From: Clusia tigrina
Taxonomy: Eukaryota; Arthropoda; Insecta; Diptera; Clusiidae
Direction: 5' to 3'
Assembly (NCBI GenBank): GCA_920105625.2
Contig: OV050030.1
Coordinates: 70,035,611 to 70,099,610 of the forward strand
DNA: 64,000 nucleotides
Positions 1 to 13,300 of this stretch are shown here, in pieces. How positions within the stretch are numbered: position 1 is the first letter of the stretch; the number at the start of each line of letters is the position of its first letter. The position numbers were made by a program, and so were the translations under genes. Below the pieces are notes generated by a model. It was not told where the DNA came from, searched no databases, and saw only the letters and a list, made by a program, of their open reading frames with translations.

Positions 1-3000
1 AGAGGCCTTAACTTACTATATTCGGTGCTTCCTACAACTATCAAAGTTTGCAACACTCAAATGCTTGTAACATTTTACAGGAGCGTCATAAAACCTTCAA
101 ATTTTGTGTCAATAAAGTTCTCATGTCTCTTGTAAATTAACGCTATCGGTCATAGCTATGCTGCTCTTTAGTCCAACATGAAACACTGATAAAACTTCAA
201 ATGGCTTTAACTTCTATACGGAATGTTCTATACCTTCTAAAGTTTGCAATATTCAAATGCTTGTAACTTTTTACTGGAGCGTCAAAAAACCTTGAAATTT
301 TCTGCCTATAAAGTACTCATGCCTCTTGTCAATTTGCGCTACGGTCATAGCTTTGATATCCTTGAGTCCAAAATGACACTCTGCTAAAACTTCAACTGGC
401 CCTAACTTCTATACGATATATTCTACATCTATCAAACTTTGCAACATTCAAATGCTTGTAACTTTTTACTGGAGCGTCATAAAACCTTGAAATTTTGTAA
501 CAATAACGTACTTTTGTCAATTTAAGCTATCGGTCATAGCTATGCTACACTCGAGTCCAAAATGAAATACTGATAAAACTTCAAAAGGCCCTAACTTCTA
601 TTCGGTGCGTGCTGCAACAATCAAAGGTTGCAACATTGAAATGCTTGTATCTTTTTAGTGGAGCGCCATGAAACCTGGACATTTTGTGATATTAAAGTTC
701 TCGTGCCTCTTGTCATTTTTCGCTAGCGGTCATAGCTGTGCTAATCTTGAGTCCAATATGAAACACTGATAAAACTTCACATGGCTCTAACTTCTACACG
801 GTACAACCTACAACTATGGAAGTTTGCTACACTCAAATTCTTGTGACATTTTACTGGAGCGTCATAAAACCTTGAAATTTTCTGACAATAAAGTTCATGT
901 GCCTCTTGTCAAGCTGTCAAGCAAGTTTTTACTGGAGCGTCATAAAATCTTGAATTTTTGTGACAATAAATTACTTTTGTCAATTTAAGCTATCGGTCAT
1001 AGCTATGATACACTTGAGTCCAAAATGAAATACAGATAAAACTTCAAAAGGTCCTAACTTCTATTCGGTGCGTGCTACAACTATCAAAGTTTGCAACATT
1101 CAAATGGAACTAACATCTATACGGTGCGACCTTTAACTATTGAAGTTTGCAACACTCAAATGCTTGTAGCATTTTACTGGAGCTTAATAAAACTCTCAAT
1201 TTGCGCTATCGGTCATAGCTTTGCCACCCTTGAGTCCAAAATGAAACACTGGTAAATCTACAAATGGCCCCAACTTCTATACGGTGCGACCTTCAACTAT
1301 TGAAGTTTGCAAGACTCAAATGCTGTTAACGTTTTACTGGAGCGTCATAAAACCTTGAAATTTTTTGACAATGAAGTACTCGTGCCTCTTGTCAATGTGA
1401 TATATCGGTCATAGCGATGCTACCCTTGAGTCAAAAGTGAAACGCGGATAAAACTTCAAGAGGCCCTAACTTATTATATTCGGTGCTTCCTACAACTTCC
1501 AACTTTGCAACACTCAAATGCTTCTAACTTTTTACTGGAGCGTTATAGAACCTTGAAATTTTGTGACAATAAAGTTCTTGTGCCGCTTGTCAATTTACGC
1601 TATCGGTCATACCTATGTAAATTTTGAGTCCAATATGAAACATTGATGAATCTTCAAACACGTATCAAACTTGGCAACATTCAAATTCGTCATAAAACCT
1701 TGAAATTTTGTAACAATAAAGTACTTTTGTCAATTTAAGCTATTGGTCATAGCTATGATACTCTTGAGTCCAATATGAAATACTGATAAAACTTCAAATG
1801 GCTCTAACTTCTATACGGTGCAACCTACAACTATTGAAGTTTGCAACACTCAAATGCTTGTAACATTTTACTGGAGCGTCATAAAAGCTTGAAATATTCT
1901 GACAATAAAGTTCCCGTGCCTCTTGTCAATTTACGCTATCGGTCAGAGCTATACTACTCTTGAGTCCAATAAGAAACACTGATAAAACTTCAAATGGCCC
2001 TTTAACTTTTGAAATTTGCAACATTCAAATGCTAATAACATTTTACTGGAGCGTCAGAGAACCTTAAAATTTTGGGACCATAAAGTACTCTTGTCAATTT
2101 AAACTATCAATGCTACCCTTGAGTCCAAAATGAAACACTGATAAATTTTGAAATGAGCCTAAATTCTATAAGCTGCGTTATACAACTACTAAAGTTTGAA
2201 ATATTCAAATTCTTGTAGCTTTTTTCTGTAGCGCAATAAAACCTGAAATCTTGGGACAATCAAGTACTCTTGTCAATGTTTGCTATATGTCATAGCTATG
2301 CTACCTTGAGTCAAAAATGAAACACCGATAAAATTTCAAATGGCCCTAACTTCTATACGGTGCGACCTTCAACTATTGAAATTTGGAACACTCAAATGCT
2401 TGAAACATTTTACTGGAGCGTCATAAAATCTTGAAATTTTGGGACAATAAAGTACTCGTGCCTATGCTGAAGTTACGCTACCGGTCATAGCCTTGCTACC
2501 CTTGAGTCCAAAATGAAACACTGGTAAATCTTCAAATGGCCTTAACTTCTATACGGTGCGACCTTCAACAATTGAAGTTTGCAACACTCAAATGCTTGTA
2601 ACATTTTACTGGAGCGTCATAAAACCTTGAAATTTTGTGACAATGAAGTACTCGTGCCTCTTGTCCATTTGAGCTACGGTTATATCTTTGATATCCATCA
2701 TAAACTCTTGAAATTTTGTGACAATAAAGTACTCTGGTCAATTTAAGCTATCGGTCATAGCAATGCTACCCTTGAGTCAAAAGTGAAACACTGATAAAAC
2801 TTCAAAGGACCCTAACTTACATTCGGTGCTTCCTACAACTATCAAACTTTGCAACACTCAAATGATTGTAACTTTTTACTGGATCGTCAGAGGACCTTGA
2901 AATTTTGTGACAATAAAGTACGCGTGCCTCTGCTCAATTTACGCTATCGGTCAGGGCTATACTACTCTTGAGTCCAACATGAAACACTGATAAAATTTCA

Positions 3001-6000
3001 AATGGCTTTAACTTCTATACGGTATGTTCTACAACTTTTAAAGTTTGCAACATTCAAATGCTTGTAACTTTTTACTGGAGCGTCATAAAACCTTGAAATT
3101 TTCTGACAATAAAGTACTCGTGCCTCTTGTCAATTGGAGCTACGGTAATATCTTTGATATCCTTGAGTCCAAAATGAAACTTTGCTAAAACTTCAACTGG
3201 CCCTCACTTCTATGCGATATATTCTACATCTATCAAACTTTGCAACATTCAAATGCTTGTAACTTTTTACTGGAGGCCCATAAAACCTTGAAATTTTGTA
3301 ACAATAAAGTACTTTTGTCATAGCTATGCTACACTCGAGTCCAAAATGAAATATTGATAAAACTTCAAAAGGTCCTAACTTCTATTCGGTGCGTGCTACA
3401 ACTATCAAAGGTTGCAACATTCAAATGCTTGTAACTTTTACTGGAGCGTCATAAAATCTTGAAATTTTGTGACAATAAAGTTCTCGTGCCTCTTGTAATT
3501 TAACGCTATCGGTCATAGCTGTGCTACTCTTGAGTCCAATATGAAACACTGATAAAACTTCACATGGCTCTAACTTTTATACGGTGCAACCTACATCTAT
3601 GGAAGTTTGCCACACTCAAATGCTTGTGACATTTTTCAGGAGTGTCATAAAACCCTGAAATTTTCTGACAATAAAGTTCCCGTGCCTCTTGTCAATTTAC
3701 GCTATCGGTCAGAGCTATACTACTCTTGAGTCCAATAAGAAACCCTGATAGCTCTTCAAATGGCCCTATCTTCTTCACGATATATTCTACATCTATCAAA
3801 CATTCACATTCTTATAAGTTTTTACTGGAGCGTCATAAAAACTTGAATTTTTGTGACAATAAATTACTTTTGTCAATTTAAGCTATCGGTCATAGCTATG
3901 GTACACTTGAGTCCAAAATGAAATACAGATAAAACTTCAAAAGGTCCTAACTTCTATTCGGTGCGTACTACAACTATCAAAGGTTGCAACATTCAAATGG
4001 CCCTAACTTCTATACGGTGCGACCTAAATCTATTGAAGTTTGCAACACTCAAATGCTTGTAACATTTTACTGGAGCGTCATAAAACCTTGAAATTTTGCG
4101 ACAATAAAGTACTCGTGCCTGTGCTCAATTTACGCTATCGGTCATAGCCTTGCTACCCTTGAGTCCAAAATGAAACACTGGTAAATCTTCAAATGGCCTT
4201 AACTTCTATACGGTGCGATCTTCAACAATTAAAGTTTGCAACAGTCAAATGCTTGTAACATTTTACTGGAGCGTCATAAAACCATAAAATTTTGTGACAT
4301 TGAATTACTCGTGTCTCTTGCCAATTTGACCTATCGGTCATAGCGATGCTACCCTTGAGTCAAAAGTGAAACACTGATAAAACTTCAAGAGGTCCTAACT
4401 TATTATATTCGGTGCTTCCTACAACTATCAAAGTTTGCAACACTCAAATGCTTGTAACATTTTACTGGAGCGTCATAAAACCTTGAAGTTTTGCGACAAT
4501 AAAGTACTCGTGCCTGTGCTCAATTTAAGCTATCGGTCATAGCTATGCAACCCTTGTGTCAAAAGTGAAACACTGATAAAACTTCAAAAGGCCCTAACTT
4601 ATATTCGGTGCTTCCTACAACTATCAAACTTTGCAACACTCAAATCCTTGTAACTTTTTCCTGTAGCGTTATAGAACTTTGAAATTTTGTGAGAATAAAG
4701 TTCTTGTGTCAATTTACGCTATCGGTCATACCTATGTAAATTTTGAGTCCAATATGAAACATTGATAAAGCTTCAAATGGCTCTAACTTCTATACGGTGC
4801 GACCTACAACCATTGAAGTTTGCAACATTCAAATGCTTGTAACGTTTTACTGGAGCGTCATAGAACCTTGAAATTTAGTGGCTATGATACCCTCGAGTCC
4901 AAAATGAAACACTGATAAAACTTCAAAAGGCTCTAACTTCTATTCGGTGCGTGCTACAACTATCAAAGTTCGCAACATTCAAATGCTTGTAACTTTTACT
5001 GGAGCGTCATAAAATCTTGAAATTTTGTGACAATAAAGTACTCTGGTCAATTTAAGTTATTGGTCATAGCTATGCAACCCTTGAGTCAGAAGTGAAACAC
5101 TGATAAAATTTCAAAAGGCCCTAACTTATATTCGGTGCTTCCTACAACTATCAAACTTTGCAACACTCAAATGCTTGTAACTTTTTACTGGAGCGGTATA
5201 GAACCTTGAAATTTTGTGACAATAAAGTTCTTGTGCCTCTTGTCAATTTACGCTATCGGTCATACCTATGTAAATTTTGAGTCCAATATGAAACATTGAT
5301 AAGGCTTCAAATGGCTCTAACTTGTATACGGTGCGACCTACAACCATTGAAGTTTGCAACATACAAATGCTTGTAACTTTTTACTGGAGCGTCATAGAAC
5401 CTTGAAATTTTGTGACAGTAAAGTACTCGTGCCTCTGCTCAATTTACGCTATCAATCATACCTATGCTACTTTTGAGTCCAATATGAAACACTGATAAAA
5501 CTTCAAATGGCTCTAACTTCTATACGGTGCGTTCTACACCTATCAAAGTTTGCAACACTCAAATGCTTGTAACATATTACTGGAGCGTCATAAAACCTTG
5601 AAATTTTGTGACAATAAAGTACTCTTGTCAATTTAAGATATCGGTTATAGCTTTGCTAACATTGAGTCCAAAATGATACACTGATAAAATTTCAAATGAC
5701 CCTAACTTCTATACGGTGTGTTCTACACCTATCAAAGATTGCAACATTCAAATGCTTGTAACTTTTTAATGGAGCGTCGTAAAACATTGAAATTTTGTGA
5801 CAATAGAGTACTCTTGTCAATTTAAACTATGAGTCATACCAATGCTACACTTGAGTCTAAAATGAAACACTGATAAAACTTCAAATGGCCCTGACTTTTA
5901 CACGGTGGAATCTACACCTATCAAAGTTTGCAACATTCAAATGCTTGTAACATTTTATTGGAGCGTCAGAGAAAGTTGAAATTTTGTGACAATAAAGTAC

Positions 6001-6531
6001 TCGTGCCTCTGCTCAATTTTTGCTATCGGTCATAGCTTTTCTAATTTTGAGTCCAATATGATACACTGATAAAACTTCAAATGGCCCTAACTTCTATACG
6101 GTGCGTTGTACACCAATCAAAGTTTGCAACAGTCAAATACTTGTAACATTTTACTGGAGCGTCATAAAACCTTGAAATTTTGTGACAATAAAGAATACTT
6201 GTCAATTTAAACTATCAGTCATACCAATGCTACCCTTGAGTCCAAAATGAAACACTGATAAAACTTCAAATTACCCTAACTTTTATACGGTGCATTTTAC
6301 AACTGTCAAAGTTTCCAACATTCAAATGCTTGTAACGTTTTACTGGAGCATCATAAAACCTTGAAATTTTGTAGCAATAAAGTACTTTTGTCAATTTAAG
6401 CTATCGGTCATAGCTATGCAACCCTTGTGTCAAAAGTGAAACACTGATAAAACTTCAAAAGGCCCTAACTTATATTCGGTGCTTCTTACAACTATCAAAC
6501 TTTGCAACACTCAAATGCTTGTAACTTTTTA
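1..6531. repeat. Satellite array, block A (about 190-200 bp monomer)
   Basis: Head-to-tail degenerate monomers, about 34 in this block. A hand-built consensus is about 196 bp. Recognisable marks in order are ACTGGAGCGTCATAAAACC, TTGAAATTTTGTGACAATAA, GCTATCGGTCATAGCTATGC, TTGAGTCCAAAATGAAACAC, CTAACTTCTATACGGTGCG and TTTGCAACATTCAAATGCTT. Monomers differ by roughly 5-20 percent and by small indels, notably presence or absence of about 10 bp beside GTACTCGTGCCTCTTGTC. Similar monomer variants recur about 2.8-2.9 kb apart, a higher-order repeat. No coding potential is seen. It resembles pericentromeric or other heterochromatic satellite, but the chromosomal position is not known. Confidence 0.93.
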
Positions 6532-6537
6532 CTGGAG
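6532..6537. other. Left target-site duplication CTGGAG
   Basis: CTGGAG belongs to the normal satellite monomer (ACTGGAGCG). It recurs immediately after the right end of the inserted transposon at 10295-10300, where the monomer resumes as CTGGAGCGTT. This gives a 6 bp duplication if the element ends are GGTAAAAAC and GTTTTTACC. Flanking G/C identity leaves slight ambiguity about the exact edge. Confidence 0.75.
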
Positions 6538-7115
6538 GGTAAAAACATATGAAATCAACCAATGAGTTGACCGCACCGATTTTGAATTGGATGAAATTTG
6601 GTACGAAGGGAAAGTTAAACATAATAATAGCGTTTGCCAACTTTCAGTGTCCTAGCTCTCGTACTTTCAGAATTATGGCCATTCCAAGTTGGCAAAAATC
6701 AATAAAAATGCACTCAGATGCCTTAACACAATTTTTAATATCTCGAAAAGTATTCATTGTACGTTAATAATCAAGGGCTCATTTTACAGACAAAAAAATG
6801 CGCCTTTCAAAAAAAATTTTTTTTTTTAATTTTCGATCAAGGATAATGTAAATAAAAAAAGGACTAAAATTTCCAAAGGATATATCTCGAAAATCAATAT
6901 TTTTAAAAATTTCTAAAAAATATATGTTAATTCTTATTATGTTTTGTACAAGTCTGCCAAATTTCAATGTGGAGTCTTTATTACAACATGAGTTATTAAG
7001 AAAAAAGCAGGCGAAGGTTTATGTATTTCATGAAATGTACCAAAATACAAAAAGGTGACAAATTACAAAAAGAAGGACAAATCAAATGTAACGGAACTTT
7101 TTCGACTTTTCAACC
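6538..7115 (+). repeat. Left long terminal inverted repeat
   Basis: Positions 6538-6560 match the far end in inverted orientation. The next 90 or so bases do not match. From about 6633 (TTTGCCAACTTTCAGTGTCC) to about 7115 the sequence is the reverse complement of 10185 down to 9711, with only scattered differences. It contains A/T homopolymer runs near 6815-6830 that differ slightly between the two ends. Confidence 0.85.
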
Positions 7116-7572
7116 TAGGCGAAATATTTATTGCCTGTTCACACAAAAAATGTAGAAATATTTTATGACCTGTGGTCGGCTTATTGGCAGTAGCAAATTC
7201 AGTCCCTATTTAAAAAACATTTTATGACCCGTACTTCACGCAAATTTTCCAATTCAAGAAAAGAAAGGCGTTTATTTTTTTACCTGAAATCTATTTTTTG
7301 TACCAAAAAAAACAGTGTACGTATGTTATATTTTGTTGTTTTGTTTTCGTGGCAACTGCGTAGTGGCGCCAGTCTGGTTTTGCTTTTGCAGACATTCCAC
7401 ATGCGTCGTCTGCTTAATTGACCAATGAAGAACGAGCTTCTATTTTCTTCTTCTTAATTGAGCTATGCGAGTTGATGAGCAAGGGAAAGTGCGAGAGAAT
7501 GGAGAGTCGTGATATTGAGCCCGAACGGTACGGTCATAAAATTCATTCGGTTGTGGTATTTAAATAAAAAAT

Positions 7573-9549
7573 ATGCCATTCAATTCAACATTTTGCTGTT
7601 GTTGATTACAATCCTTTTAAAAATTCCGGTCACACTGGGTGCAATAAAAGTTTAAGACAAGTCCAAGAATGGATGCTATAGTATACTAAGGATAAAAACA
7701 TTACGATCTCAAATAAAATTTGTGGGACATGTAGAATAAAATTTTCGCATCTGAAAAAATCTAATAAATCTAATTTGGAAGAAGGTTCAGACATAAACGA
7801 AAATGTAGATACTTTCGATGACATTGCGTCAGGCACGGAAGAACATGACATTGCGTCAGGCACGGAAGCAGTTGCTATTTCAAATCAAATCCAATCTTTA
7901 CCGTATCTGGAACAATCTCCGATAAAAAAGAAGAAGTTACATCAAAAACGGTACAGAGATGCAAAATGCAGGAAAATAAGTGATTTGATTCAAGACAAAA
8001 TTTTCCACGGTTCAGCACAATCAACTTCGCATATGTGCCCACAATCCGAAATAATAGAACAATTAAAAGAAAAGTTTAAAACATTAACAAAAAATAGTGA
8101 GAAAATCCAACTGCTAACAATTTTACCAAAAAGCTGGACAATACAAAAAATTGAGGAAGAATTCCTGGCTACAAACTATATCGCGCGAAAAGTTAAGCAT
8201 TTGGTTGAAACAAAGGGTGTGATGAGTACGCCTAACCCAAAACTGGGAAGTCCAATTTCACCAGTGACAAGCAGTTTAGTAACATCCTTTTATGAATCCG
8301 ATGACGTCAGCAGGTGTATGCCCGGACAGAAAGATTTCGTGTCTGTTTTTGAAAATGGTACAAAAGTGAGGAAAAATAAAAGACTTTTGCTTGGAAACTT
8401 AAGAGAAATGTATGCCTTATTCAAGGAACGACATGATGGAATAAAAATAAGTATTTCCAAGTTTTGCCAACTCGTCCGAGGAATATAATTCTAGCAAATG
8501 CGAGTGGATCTCATAACGTGTGTGTTTGTACAAAGCATCAAAATGTGAAGCTGATGGTTGATGCTATAAATTTTAAAAAATTAACAGCTGGTGTTCCGAA
8601 TTATCAGCTTGAATGTTACAAAGATTGTTTGAAACAAATGACATGCATTCCATCTTCTTCAAAGTGTCACCTACGTAAATGTAACAAGTGTCCAGGAATT
8701 GAAAATTTAAAAGCAAAACTAAATCAATTACTAGAGCAAAATGATATTGATGAAATAACATATAAACAATGGGTAAGTGTAGATAGGGATAATTTGGAGA
8801 CCATGATTGGCCAAGCCGACGTTTTTGTGGATTCCCTATGTGAAAAGCTTGAAATTCTATTACCTCATTCATTTATTGCAAAACAGCCGGCAGCATATCT
8901 GAGCGAAAGAAAATCAAATTTGGAAGAAAATGAGTATATAGCAGTTTGCGATTTTTCAGAAAATGCTTCTCTTACTATTCAGGATGCAGTCCAGGGATTT
9001 CACTGGAACAACTCCCAGGCCACTTTATACCCAATTGCTATTTATTTTAAATCAGATGGAAAAACACAACATACAAACTTCATAATAATATCTGATTGTC
9101 TTGTACACGATTCTGTAGCTGTTCATCTGTTCCATCGCCACCTGAATGTATTTTTGAGAAAAAAGTTTAAAACAACCCCGAAGAAAATCACGTATTTTTC
9201 AGACGGTAGTGCTGCCCAGTTTAAAAATAAAAAGAACTTTATCAATTTATGTTATCATATGGAAGATTTTGGATGTGATGCTGAGTGGCATTTTTTTGCA
9301 ACAAGCCATGGCCCAAGTGACGGTCTTCGAGGTACCGTAAAGAGAGAGGCACGTCGACTTAGTTTACAGCGTCCATTACAAGGTCAAATAACTACTCCAA
9401 AACAATTATATGAACGGTGCCTGCAAAATCTTTTGAACTGTAATTTCGAGTTTTTAACTCTAAAAGACCACGAAGAAGAAGCACAGTTCCTTCAAATTCG
9501 TTTTAAAGATTTCCTGGAACTCAAAAGCTGCATTCTATTGAACCTGTAG
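7573..9549 (+). pseudogene. Broken transposase-like gene of the TIR element
   Basis: An ATG at 7573 and a coding frame to 9549 would give about 650 residues, but the gene is interrupted. There is a frameshift near 7590, an in-frame TAG at 7679-7681, and a one-base frameshift near 8475 where the first long frame (to 8488) passes into the second (from about 8464). The N-terminal part has a Cys pair (ICGTC). The second frame begins with a C-x-C...H motif (NVCVCTKH) and a Cys cluster CHLRKCNKC. It then has an RNase H-like core with candidate catalytic Asp in VCDFSEN (codon near 8950), YFSDGSAAQ (near 9202) and SHGPSDGLRG (near 9319). The catalytic assignment is inference from motif spacing. Breaks are few, so the copy is not ancient. 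Confidence 0.75.
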
Positions 9550-9710
9550 ATAAAAAAAAAAGTCAAGCGTTACTCGGCAGATGCAGATTTTGTAATTGAA
9601 ATCTGTCAGAAATAAATAAATATGCTGTAATAAAGTGTTTAATAATGATAATACATTATGTTGTACTTTTTATTAAAGGTCTAGCAATGGAGAAAAAGAG
9701 TTTAAGCAAA

Positions 9711-10294
9711 GAAAAGTCGAAAAAGTTCCGTTACATTTGATTTGTCCTTCTTTTTGTAATTTGTCACCTTTTTGTATTTTGGTACATTTCATGAAATACA
9801 TAAACCTTCGCCTGCTTTTTTCTTAATAACTCATGTTGTAATAAAGACTCCACATTGAAATTTGGCAGACTTGTACAAAACATAATAAGAATTAACATAT
9901 ATTTTTTTGAAATTTTTAAAAATATTGATTTTCGAGATATATCCTTTGGAAATTTTAGTCCTTTTTTTATTTACATTATCCTTGATCGAAAATTAAAAAA
10001 AAAAATTTTTTTTTAAAGGCGCATTTTTTTGTCTGTAAAATGAGCCCTTGATTATTAACGTACAATGAATACTTTTCGAGATATTAAAAATTGTGTTAAG
10101 GCATCTGAGTGCATTTTTATTGATTTTTGCCAACTTGGAATGGCCATAATTCTGAAAGTACGAGAGCTAGGACACTGAAAGTTGGCAAATATTATTGTGC
10201 CGATCCATAGATCATGTGTACAAAATCTTATCAAATTTGGAGGTGATGAGGTCAGAAATGTTAATATTTTCGGTTGATTTCATATGTTTTTACC
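9711..10294 (-). repeat. Right long terminal inverted repeat
   Basis: Reverse complement of the left repeat. The last 23 bp end in CATATGTTTTTACC, then satellite resumes. A block of about 100 bp next to the tip (10185-10271) does not match the left side, so one end has been replaced or has diverged by conversion, while the outermost tip is conserved. Confidence 0.85.
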
Positions 10295-10300
10295 CTGGAG
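10295..10300. other. Right target-site duplication CTGGAG
   Basis: Second copy of the 6 bp target duplication. The following bases continue the interrupted monomer (CGTTATAGAACCTTG). Confidence 0.75.
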
Positions 10301-13300
10301 CGTTATAGAACCTTGAAATTTTGTGACAATAAAGTTCTTGTGCCTCTTGTCAATTCACGCAATCGGTCATACCTATGTAAATTTAAAGTCCAATATGAAA
10401 CATTGATATAGCTTCAAATGGCTCTAGCTTCTATACGGTGCGACCTACAACCATTGAAGTTTGCAACATTCAAATGCTTGTAACGTTTTACTGGAGCGTC
10501 ATAGAACCTTGAAATTTTGTGACAATAAAGTACTCGTGCCTCTGCTCAATTTACGCTATCAATCATACCTATGCTACTTTTGAGTCCAATATGAAACAAT
10601 GGTTAAATTTCAAATGGCTCTAACTTCTATACGGTGCGTTCTACACCTATCAAAGTTTGCAACACTCAAATGCTTGTAACATTTTACTGGAGCGTCATAA
10701 AACCTTGAAATTTTGTGACAATAAAGTACTCTTGTCAATTTAAGATCTCTGTTATAGCTTTGCTAACATTGTGTCCAAAATGATAAACTGATAAAACTTC
10801 AAATTACCCTAACTTCTATACGGTGTGTTCTACACCTATCAAAGTTTGCAACATTCAAATGCTTGTAACTTTTTAATGAAGCGTCGTAAAATATTGAAAA
10901 TTTGTGACAATAAAGTACTCTTGTCAATTTAGACTATCAGTCATAGCAATGCTACCCTTGAGTCCAAAATGAAACACTGATAAAACTTGAAATGGCACTG
11001 ACTTTTATACGGTAGAATCTACACCTATCAAAGTTTGCAACATTCAAATTCTTGTAACATTTTATTGGAGCGTCAGAGAACTTTGAAATTTTGTGACAAT
11101 AAAGTACTCGTGCCTCTGGTCAATTTTAGCTATCGGTCATAGCTATTCTACTTTTGAGTCCACTATGAAACACTGATAAAACTTCAAGTGGCCCTAACTT
11201 CTATACGGTCCGTTCTACACCTATCAAAGTTTGCAACACTCATATACTTGTAACTTTTTACAAGAGCGCCATACATCCTTGAAATTTTGTGACAATGAAG
11301 TACTCGTGCCTCTTGTCAATTTGAGCGATTGGTCATAGCTATGCTACCATTGAGTCAAAAGTGAAACACTGATAAAATTTCAAATAGCTAACTTATATTC
11401 GGTGCCTCCTACAACAAAGTTTGCAACACTCAAATGCTTGTAACTTTTTAATGGAGAGTCATAAAACCAATTTAATTTATCAGTCATACCAATGCTACCG
11501 TTGAGTCCAAATGAAACACTTTTAAAATTTCAAATGGCCGTAACTTTTATACGGTGCATTTTACACGTGGCAACTTTCCAACATACAAATGCTTGTAACT
11601 TGAGCGTCAGAAAGCCTTAAAATTTTCTGACAATAAAGTACTGTTGTGAATTTGAGTTATCGGTCATAGCTATACTACCCTTGAGTCCAAAATGAAACAC
11701 TGATAAAGCTTCAAAAGGCTCTAACTTCTATTCGGCGCGTGCTACAACTATCATAGTTTGCAACATTCAAATGCTTGTAACTTTTACTGGTGCGTCATAA
11801 AATCTTGAAATTTTGTGACAATAAAGTACTCTGGTCAATTTAAGCTATCGGTCATAACTATGCAACCCTTGGGTCAAAAGTGAAACACTGATAAAACTTC
11901 AAAAGGCCCTAACTTATATTCAGTGCTTCCTACAACTAACAAACTTTGCAACACTCAAATGCTTGTAATTTTTTACTGGAGCGTTATAGAATCTTGAAAT
12001 TTTGTAACAATAAAGTTCTTGTGCCTCTTGTCAATTTACGCTATCGGTCATACCTATATAAATTTTGAGTCCAATATGAAACATTGATAAAACTTTAAAT
12101 GGCCCTGACTTTTACACGGTGGAATCTACACCTATCAAAGTTTGCAACAGTCAAATGCTTGTAACATTTTATTGGAGCGTCACAGAACCTTGAAATTTTG
12201 TGACAATAAAGTACTCGTGCCTCTGCTCAATTTTTGCTATCGGTCATAGCTATTCTACTTTTGAGTCCAATATGATACACTGGTAAAACTTCAAATGGCC
12301 CTAACTTCTATACGGTGAGCTCTACACCTATCAAAGTTTGCCACAATCAAATACTTGTAACATTTTACTGGAGCGTCATAAAACCTCGAAATTTTGTGAC
12401 AAAAAAGTTCACTTGTCAATTTAAACTATCAGTCATACAAATGCTACCCTTGAGTCCACTATGAAAAACTGATAAAACTTCAAATGGCCCTAACTTCTAT
12501 ACGGTCCGTTCTACACCTATCAAAGTTTGCAACTCTCATATACTTGTAACTTTTTACAAGAGCGCCATTCATCCTTGAAATTTTGTGACAATGAAGTACT
12601 CGTGCCTCTTGTCAATTTGAGCGATCGGTCATAGCTATGCTACCATGGAGTCAAAAGTGAAACACTGATAAAATTTCAAATAGCTAACTTAGATTCGGTG
12701 CCACCTACAACAAAGTTTGCAACACTCAAATGCTTGTAACTTTTTATTGGAGCGTCATAAAATCTTGAAATTTTGTGACAATACAGTACTCTTGTGTATT
12801 TAATTTATCAGTCATACCAATGCTACCCTTGAGTCCAAAATGAAACACTGATAAAACTTCAAATTGCCCTAACTTTTATACGGTGCATTTTACACCTGTC
12901 AAAATTTCCAACATACAAATGCTTGTAGCGTTTTACTGGAGCGTCATAGAGCCTTGAAATTTTGTGACAATAAAGTACTCGTGCCTCTGCTCAATTTACG
13001 CTATCAATCATACCTATGCCACTTTTGAGTCCAATATGAAACACTGATAAAACTTCCAATGGCTCTAACTTCTATACGGTGCGTTCTACACCTATCAAAG
13101 TTTGCAACACTTAAATGCTTGTAACATTTTACTGGAGCGTCATAAAACCTTGAAATTTTGTGACAATAAAGTACTCTTGTCAATTTAAGATATCGGTTAT
13201 AGCTTTGCTAACATTGAGTCCAAAATGATACACTGATAAAACTTCAAATGACCCTAACTTCTATACGGTGTGTTCTACACTTATCAAAGTTTGCAACATT

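Larger units (their letters stand above)
6538..10294 (+). mobile_element. 3.76 kb terminal-inverted-repeat DNA transposon, superfamily not assigned
   Basis: The element interrupts one satellite monomer. Its outer 23 bp are inverted repeats (starting GGTAAAAACATATGAAATC), followed by a diverged stretch of roughly 90 bp and then near-perfect inversion, making subterminal repeats of about 580 bp at each side. The flanks carry a 6 bp duplication, CTGGAG. One broken plus-strand gene (7573-9549) fills the middle. The 7116-7572 interval is AT-rich leader with no gene seen; 9550-9710 is a 3' region with AATAAA signals. The protein has a Cys-rich front and an RNase H-like core with conserved Asp residues. 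Similar uncharacterised transposon proteins occur in many animals as far as I recall, but I could not match this to hAT, P, Tc1/mariner or piggyBac signatures. Confidence 0.85.

Noticed and set aside
6779..6967. Small frames inside the long inverted ends of the 3.76 kb transposon
   Set aside because: They are AT-rich homopolymer translations and do not recur in the same form at the other end.
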